Of a stretch of DNA of 34,765 bases, positions 31,800-34,765 are shown piece by piece. The notes beneath the pieces were generated by a model. That model did no database searches and had not been told where the DNA came from. It saw only the letters and a program-made list of their open reading frames with translations. The position numbers and the translations under genes were made by a program. Position 1 is the stretch's first letter, and each line of letters begins with the position of its first letter. Origin of the DNA: an uncultured Micrococcales bacterium. Its GTDB lineage: Bacteria > Actinomycetota > Actinomycetes > Actinomycetales > Microbacteriaceae. The stretch is taken from contig CAIYTL010000215.1 in the NCBI GenBank assembly GCA_903929105.1, positions 1 through 34,765 of the forward strand, given 5' to 3'.

Positions 31800-32684
31800 T
31801 CAAATTAAAACTTCTAAGTTGTCAATCAACCGAGTTTCGCCAATTTTGGCAGCTATCAGCAAAATCGCTGAGCCGTGAAAATTTTCAGAAACCGGTTCAA
31901 AATCGTTTGCGCTAACCAGCTGCAGATAATCAAGTTTAGCCTGCGGGGCATCGGCCTCGAGCTGAAGTTTGTGGGCGTTCAAAACCTCGCTCGCAGGCGC
32001 CCCGGCCTCGAGTTCAAGAACGGCCTGACGAAGTGCGCGGTTTAGAGTGTTTGCTGCTCGAAGGTCGTCTGTGCTCAAAAATCGGTTTCGGCTCGACATT
32101 GCCAGCCCGCTGGCCTCACGCACGGTTGGCGCGGCCTGCACGAGCAACCCGGGGTAATCTTGCGCGGCCATTTGACGCACTAAAAACAGTTGTTGGGCAT
32201 CTTTGGCGCCAAAAACTGCTCGATTTGGCTCGGCGAGGTCAAATAGCCGAGCAACCACGGTCAACATTCCGTCAAAGTGGCCTGGGCGTGCATGGCCTTC
32301 GAGAATCTCGGCAGCTTTGCCCGCTTTTTTGTGATTCGCCTCGGCTTGACCCTGAGGGTAAACCTCGTCAACATCGGGTGCAAACAAAACATCAGCGCCA
32401 GCGCCTTCGAGCAGCTTGGCGTCTGCTTCTAAAGTGCGCGGATACCGATCAAAATCTTCGCCCACCCCAAACTGCAGCGGGTTCACAAAAACCGAAACAA
32501 TTACGAACGGCAGTCGCGGCCCTGTTTCACCACCCAGCACCCGCCCCGCTTGGGCAAGTTCAACCAAAGACAGGTGGCCAGCGTGCAAGGCACCCATTGT
32601 TGGCACCAAAACTATTTCGCGACCGGCCTCGCGAGCGGTGTGCACGGCGCTTTTCAAGTCGGCTGCGGTGTGAAGCGTGAGCAT
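31800..32684 (-). CDS. panC: Pantothenate synthetase PanC
   Basis: The 294-residue ligase joins pantoate and beta-alanine using ATP. The nucleotidyltransferase-type HIGH motif appears as VPTMGALHAGHLSLV (H34 and H37). KDAQQLFLVRQM and MSSRNRFLS are the other family signatures. The ATG overlaps the preceding DUF2520 stop by 1 nt (TAATG). PanD, which makes beta-alanine and often follows panC in actinobacteria, is not seen in this window. Confidence 0.95.
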   Translation of the reverse strand: MLTLHTAADLKSAVHTAREAGREIVLVPTMGALHAGHLSLVELAQAGRVLGGETGPRLPFVIVSVFVNPLQFGVGEDFDRYPRTLEADAKLLEGAGADVLFAPDVDEVYPQGQAEANHKKAGKAAEILEGHARPGHFDGMLTVVARLFDLAEPNRAVFGAKDAQQLFLVRQMAAQDYPGLLVQAAPTVREASGLAMSSRNRFLSTDDLRAANTLNRALRQAVLELEAGAPASEVLNAHKLQLEADAPQAKLDYLQLVSANDFEPVSENFHGSAILLIAAKIGETRLIDNLEVLI

Positions 32685-33406
32685 TAGCGACCGCCGGTCA
32701 GTTCGTCAGGGTCAAACGGTTGGTGTCCGCTGGCCAAAGCTTGTTCTACGGCGCTGCGAACAACTGGCGCAATCACGGCTCGAGCGTCGGGCAGCCCAAT
32801 TTCTTCTAGCAAACCGATCGCTTGATTCACCACGAGCGCCGAAAAGTTTGTCGCCACTTCGAATGCTTCAAAATATTTTTCTCGGTCACTCTCAGCAATC
32901 ACAAATGGTTCGGCACCCATTTCGATCACAAGTGCTTCAACAATCGGCAAAGCAACTTTTGGCGCGTTGACCGCAAAATGACTTTCGCGAATGCGAGCCA
33001 CATCAATGCTGGTGCCGGTGAAACGCATTGCCGGATGAATCGCCAACGCAATCACACCTTGCTGCGAGGCGGGTGCCAGAATCGAGTATCCGTATTCGCC
33101 AGCGGTGTGAGCCAAAAGCTGGCCGGCACGCCAGAGGTGGGTTTCAGCTGCGCCGCTGACCAAGTCAAGAATTTGGTTCGCAGGTATCGCCAGCAAAACT
33201 AAGTCGCTGCGGTCAATGACCTCATCAACCTGTAACAGTTCGGCGCCCGGCAACATGGCATCGATGCGGTCAAGGTTTTCAGCCGAGACCGCGCTGATGC
33301 CGACAAGCTGGTGGCCAGCACCTGCAAGAGCTTGGGCAAGGGCAACGCCAACTGGCCCGGCGCCGATAACACCGAAACTCAGTCGGCCACTGGTTGGGCC
33401 CGTCAC
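32684..33406 (-). CDS. Rossmann-like and DUF2520 domain protein
   Basis: With the GTG start at 33406 the product is 240 residues. A Rossmann nucleotide-binding motif (FGVIGAGPVGVALAQAL) starts near residue 10. The DUF2520 C-terminal helical domain follows, with IHPAMRFTG and EKYFEAFEVATNFSALVVNQA. Such proteins are typically encoded next to panC (M. tuberculosis Rv3603c, from memory) and may be dehydrogenases of pantothenate metabolism, though this is unproven. The GTG is chosen because it overlaps the DUF3180 stop as GTGA with GAGG 7 nt upstream. The longer frame adds an unconserved N terminus. Confidence 0.87.
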   Translation of the reverse strand: MTGPTSGRLSFGVIGAGPVGVALAQALAGAGHQLVGISAVSAENLDRIDAMLPGAELLQVDEVIDRSDLVLLAIPANQILDLVSGAAETHLWRAGQLLAHTAGEYGYSILAPASQQGVIALAIHPAMRFTGTSIDVARIRESHFAVNAPKVALPIVEALVIEMGAEPFVIAESDREKYFEAFEVATNFSALVVNQAIGLLEEIGLPDARAVIAPVVRSAVEQALASGHQPFDPDELTGGR

Positions 33407-33906
33407 GCCGCAGCCTCGGGCTCTGTCGTGGTCGAGCCTTGATCTTCGTTTGGCAAACGACAAAAACGCTCAACCACAAGGGCAACCACTAGCAAAACCA
33501 CTGCCGCAATGCCGGCCCCGATTGTTCTGCCAACCGATTCTGAACCCTGAGCTGGGCGACTCAATAAATAAAACAGCACTCCCAATTGCCAACCTAAAAT
33601 CGCACTTGAGGTGATTGAGCTGGCTTTGGCTAAAACCAATATTCGAACCGCATAGAACGGATCAACCCGCTTAACCGGTTTGCTAGTTTTAGCTGTTAGG
33701 GCGGCGGCCAGGTCGCGACGGTATCGCACCATTGGCCATGAGAATGCCGCTAATAAAATCGCAATCGCTGGCAAAGTGAACACTAACGATGCGGGTGCAA
33801 TAAAAACGGCTCGCCCTGAACGCACAAAAAGGTCTGAGGCGACCAGCGCGACGAAACCATCGAGCGCCGCAACACTTAGCAAAGTCAAAAATCTGGTTGG
33901 TCTCAT
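33403..33906 (-). CDS. DUF3180 family membrane protein
   Basis: The 167-residue protein has four hydrophobic helices, near residues 7-25, 34-56, 86-113 and 127-146, and ends in an acidic Thr/Glu/Ala tail. The sequence and its place between folK and the DUF2520 gene match DUF3180, a conserved actinobacterial family of unknown function. It is translationally coupled on both sides by 4-nt overlaps (ATGA with folK, GTGA with the next gene). Confidence 0.82.
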   Translation of the reverse strand: MRPTRFLTLLSVAALDGFVALVASDLFVRSGRAVFIAPASLVFTLPAIAILLAAFSWPMVRYRRDLAAALTAKTSKPVKRVDPFYAVRILVLAKASSITSSAILGWQLGVLFYLLSRPAQGSESVGRTIGAGIAAVVLLVVALVVERFCRLPNEDQGSTTTEPEAAA

Positions 33907-34391
33907 TCGATCACCACAACTTGATCGCGCAGGTCGGCAGCCAACTTTGCCACTGACCCGTGCCCTGGCAGAACCGCTTCGGGGTCAAGTAGCATCCATG
34001 GCACCAAAACAAACGCACGTTCATAAGCGCGCGGGTGAGGCAGCGTTAAATTTTTAGTGGCTTTGAGGGTTGAGCCAAAAGTGATGATGTCAATGTCGAG
34101 CGTGCGGCTGTCCCACCGCATGAGACGCACTCGACCCTGGGCAGTTTCAATCTGCTGGGCAAAAGCTAAAAGCTCTTTGGCGCTCAAACTTGTTTCGAGT
34201 GAAATAACTGCATTTAGAAACTTTGGTTTCGATTCGTCTATGCCATCTAGGGTTACCGCATAACTTTCAACCAGTGGCGAAAGTTTCACTTTTGAAATCG
34301 CTTTGTGCCCTTTCAAGCTTTCAACAGCAGAGCGAATGTTCGCCTCACGATCACCAAGATTGCCGCCCAGCGCCAGAATCACCGCGGTCAT
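33903..34391 (-). CDS. folK: HPPK (2-amino-4-hydroxy-6-hydroxymethyldihydropteridine diphosphokinase) FolK
   Basis: The 162-residue kinase transfers pyrophosphate from ATP to the pterin alcohol in folate synthesis. Hallmarks are ALGGNLGDREANIRSAVESL at the N terminus, RVRLMRWDSRTLDIDIITFG with the ATP/metal-binding aspartates, and LPHPRAYERAFVLVPW. It overlaps folB upstream and DUF3180 downstream by 4 nt each, both as ATGA. It acts directly after FolB. Confidence 0.96.
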   Translation of the reverse strand: MTAVILALGGNLGDREANIRSAVESLKGHKAISKVKLSPLVESYAVTLDGIDESKPKFLNAVISLETSLSAKELLAFAQQIETAQGRVRLMRWDSRTLDIDIITFGSTLKATKNLTLPHPRAYERAFVLVPWMLLDPEAVLPGHGSVAKLAADLRDQVVVIE

Positions 34392-34765
34392 TTGCGGCGC
34401 CCCTTGACCGTGACCGAAACGTCGTCGAACTTGTGGTTGATTGGAGCGTTGGGCTTGTGAACGGTGATTTCGGCTTTGATGACGGGGCTAACGATTGCGT
34501 TCTTGCGGTCTGGGTCTGCCGTGGCGCCGAAGGCGAGCACCATGCGAAGCAAACGCCACGCCAAAGTTTCAATCAGGTCGACCGGTTTGCTAGCAACATC
34601 GGCCGCTATCGCATCGGCGAGTTCGCCATAGTGAACGGTGCCGGCTAGATCGTCTTGGGCAACCGCAGCGGTTGCGTCAACCCAAACTGATGCGTCGATT
34701 ATGAACTCTTGGCCGTTCTGTTTTTCAAAGTCAAACACCCCGTGGTGCCCAAAAACTCGAAGCCC
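34388..34765 (-). CDS. folB: Dihydroneopterin aldolase FolB (5' end outside window)
   Basis: The frame stays open to the window edge, where it encodes GLRVFGHHGVFDFEKQNGQEF, the conserved N-terminal FolB motif, so the true start is beyond 34765. A GTG at 34738 is in frame but lies inside that motif and is not the start. The visible 125 codons include the active-site region YGELADAI and the C-terminal VSVTVKG. FolB cleaves dihydroneopterin to the pterin alcohol that FolK activates. The folP/folE genes may lie further upstream, outside the window. Confidence 0.92.
   Translation of the reverse strand, partial: GLRVFGHHGVFDFEKQNGQEFIIDASVWVDATAAVAQDDLAGTVHYGELADAIAADVASKPVDLIETLAWRLLRMVLAFGATADPDRKNAIVSPVIKAEITVHKPNAPINHKFDDVSVTVKGRRK

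Noticed and set aside
32033..32680. A 215-codon plus-strand open frame
   Set aside because: It is antisense to panC, Arg/Leu/Pro-rich, and without a promoter or ribosome-binding site.

Overview
The window looks like chromosomal core DNA from a small-genome actinobacterium, most likely a Microbacteriaceae-type freshwater lineage such as Rhodoluna or Aquiluna. The supporting signs are a complete-looking actinobacterial menaquinone cluster, an archaeal-type AspRS, a ClpC/LysS/PanC/FolK neighbourhood, DUF3180/DUF4229/PLDc_N proteins of actinobacterial type, a moderate GC content (by eye about 50-55 %, low for the phylum) and extreme gene packing. Genus placement is inference. I see no mobile element, CRISPR array, phage gene or rRNA.

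Layout. (1) 1-4083: a tRNA-Tyr with its terminator, a LacI-family regulator, yajQ, and a GH36 alpha-galactosidase whose promoter carries a LacI-type operator. (2) 4084-13728: menaquinone biosynthesis in alternating transcription units: menG and a polyprenyl diphosphate synthase, menF, menD behind a PLDc_N membrane protein, a DUF4229 protein, menA, menE, menB and menC. No menH or menI is visible. (3) 13736-18278: the System II cytochrome c maturation operon, read right to left as histidine phosphatase, TlpA/ResA, CcdA, ResB, CcsB. Quinone synthesis and cytochrome c assembly both serve the respiratory chain. (4) 18420-24830: aspS, a solitary TipAS domain, a glutaredoxin-like protein, a HAD-IB phosphatase, a 32-residue bS22-type ribosomal protein, a SOUL protein, an aquaporin, TetR and ArsR regulators, and proC. 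(5) 24910-27399: radA, a membrane-anchored hypothetical protein and an ArgA-type GNAT. (6) 27500-34765: one long leftward run of folB (cut by the window edge), folK, DUF3180, DUF2520, panC, lysS, a small membrane protein and clpC, closed by a strong hairpin.

From memory, blocks 2-4 resemble the Mycobacterium tuberculosis Rv0500-Rv0562 region, and block 6 resembles Rv3596c-Rv3607c.

The most notable pattern beyond the gene list is regulatory. Fourteen start codons sit exactly 6 or 7 nt after a TAnnnT hexamer, usually with no Shine-Dalgarno sequence. This is the signature of leaderless transcription. Several such hexamers overlap the upstream gene's stop codon or face each other in tiny divergent gaps, most strikingly the 17-nt menB/menC gap. 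Convergent gene pairs also share stop codons through CTAA.
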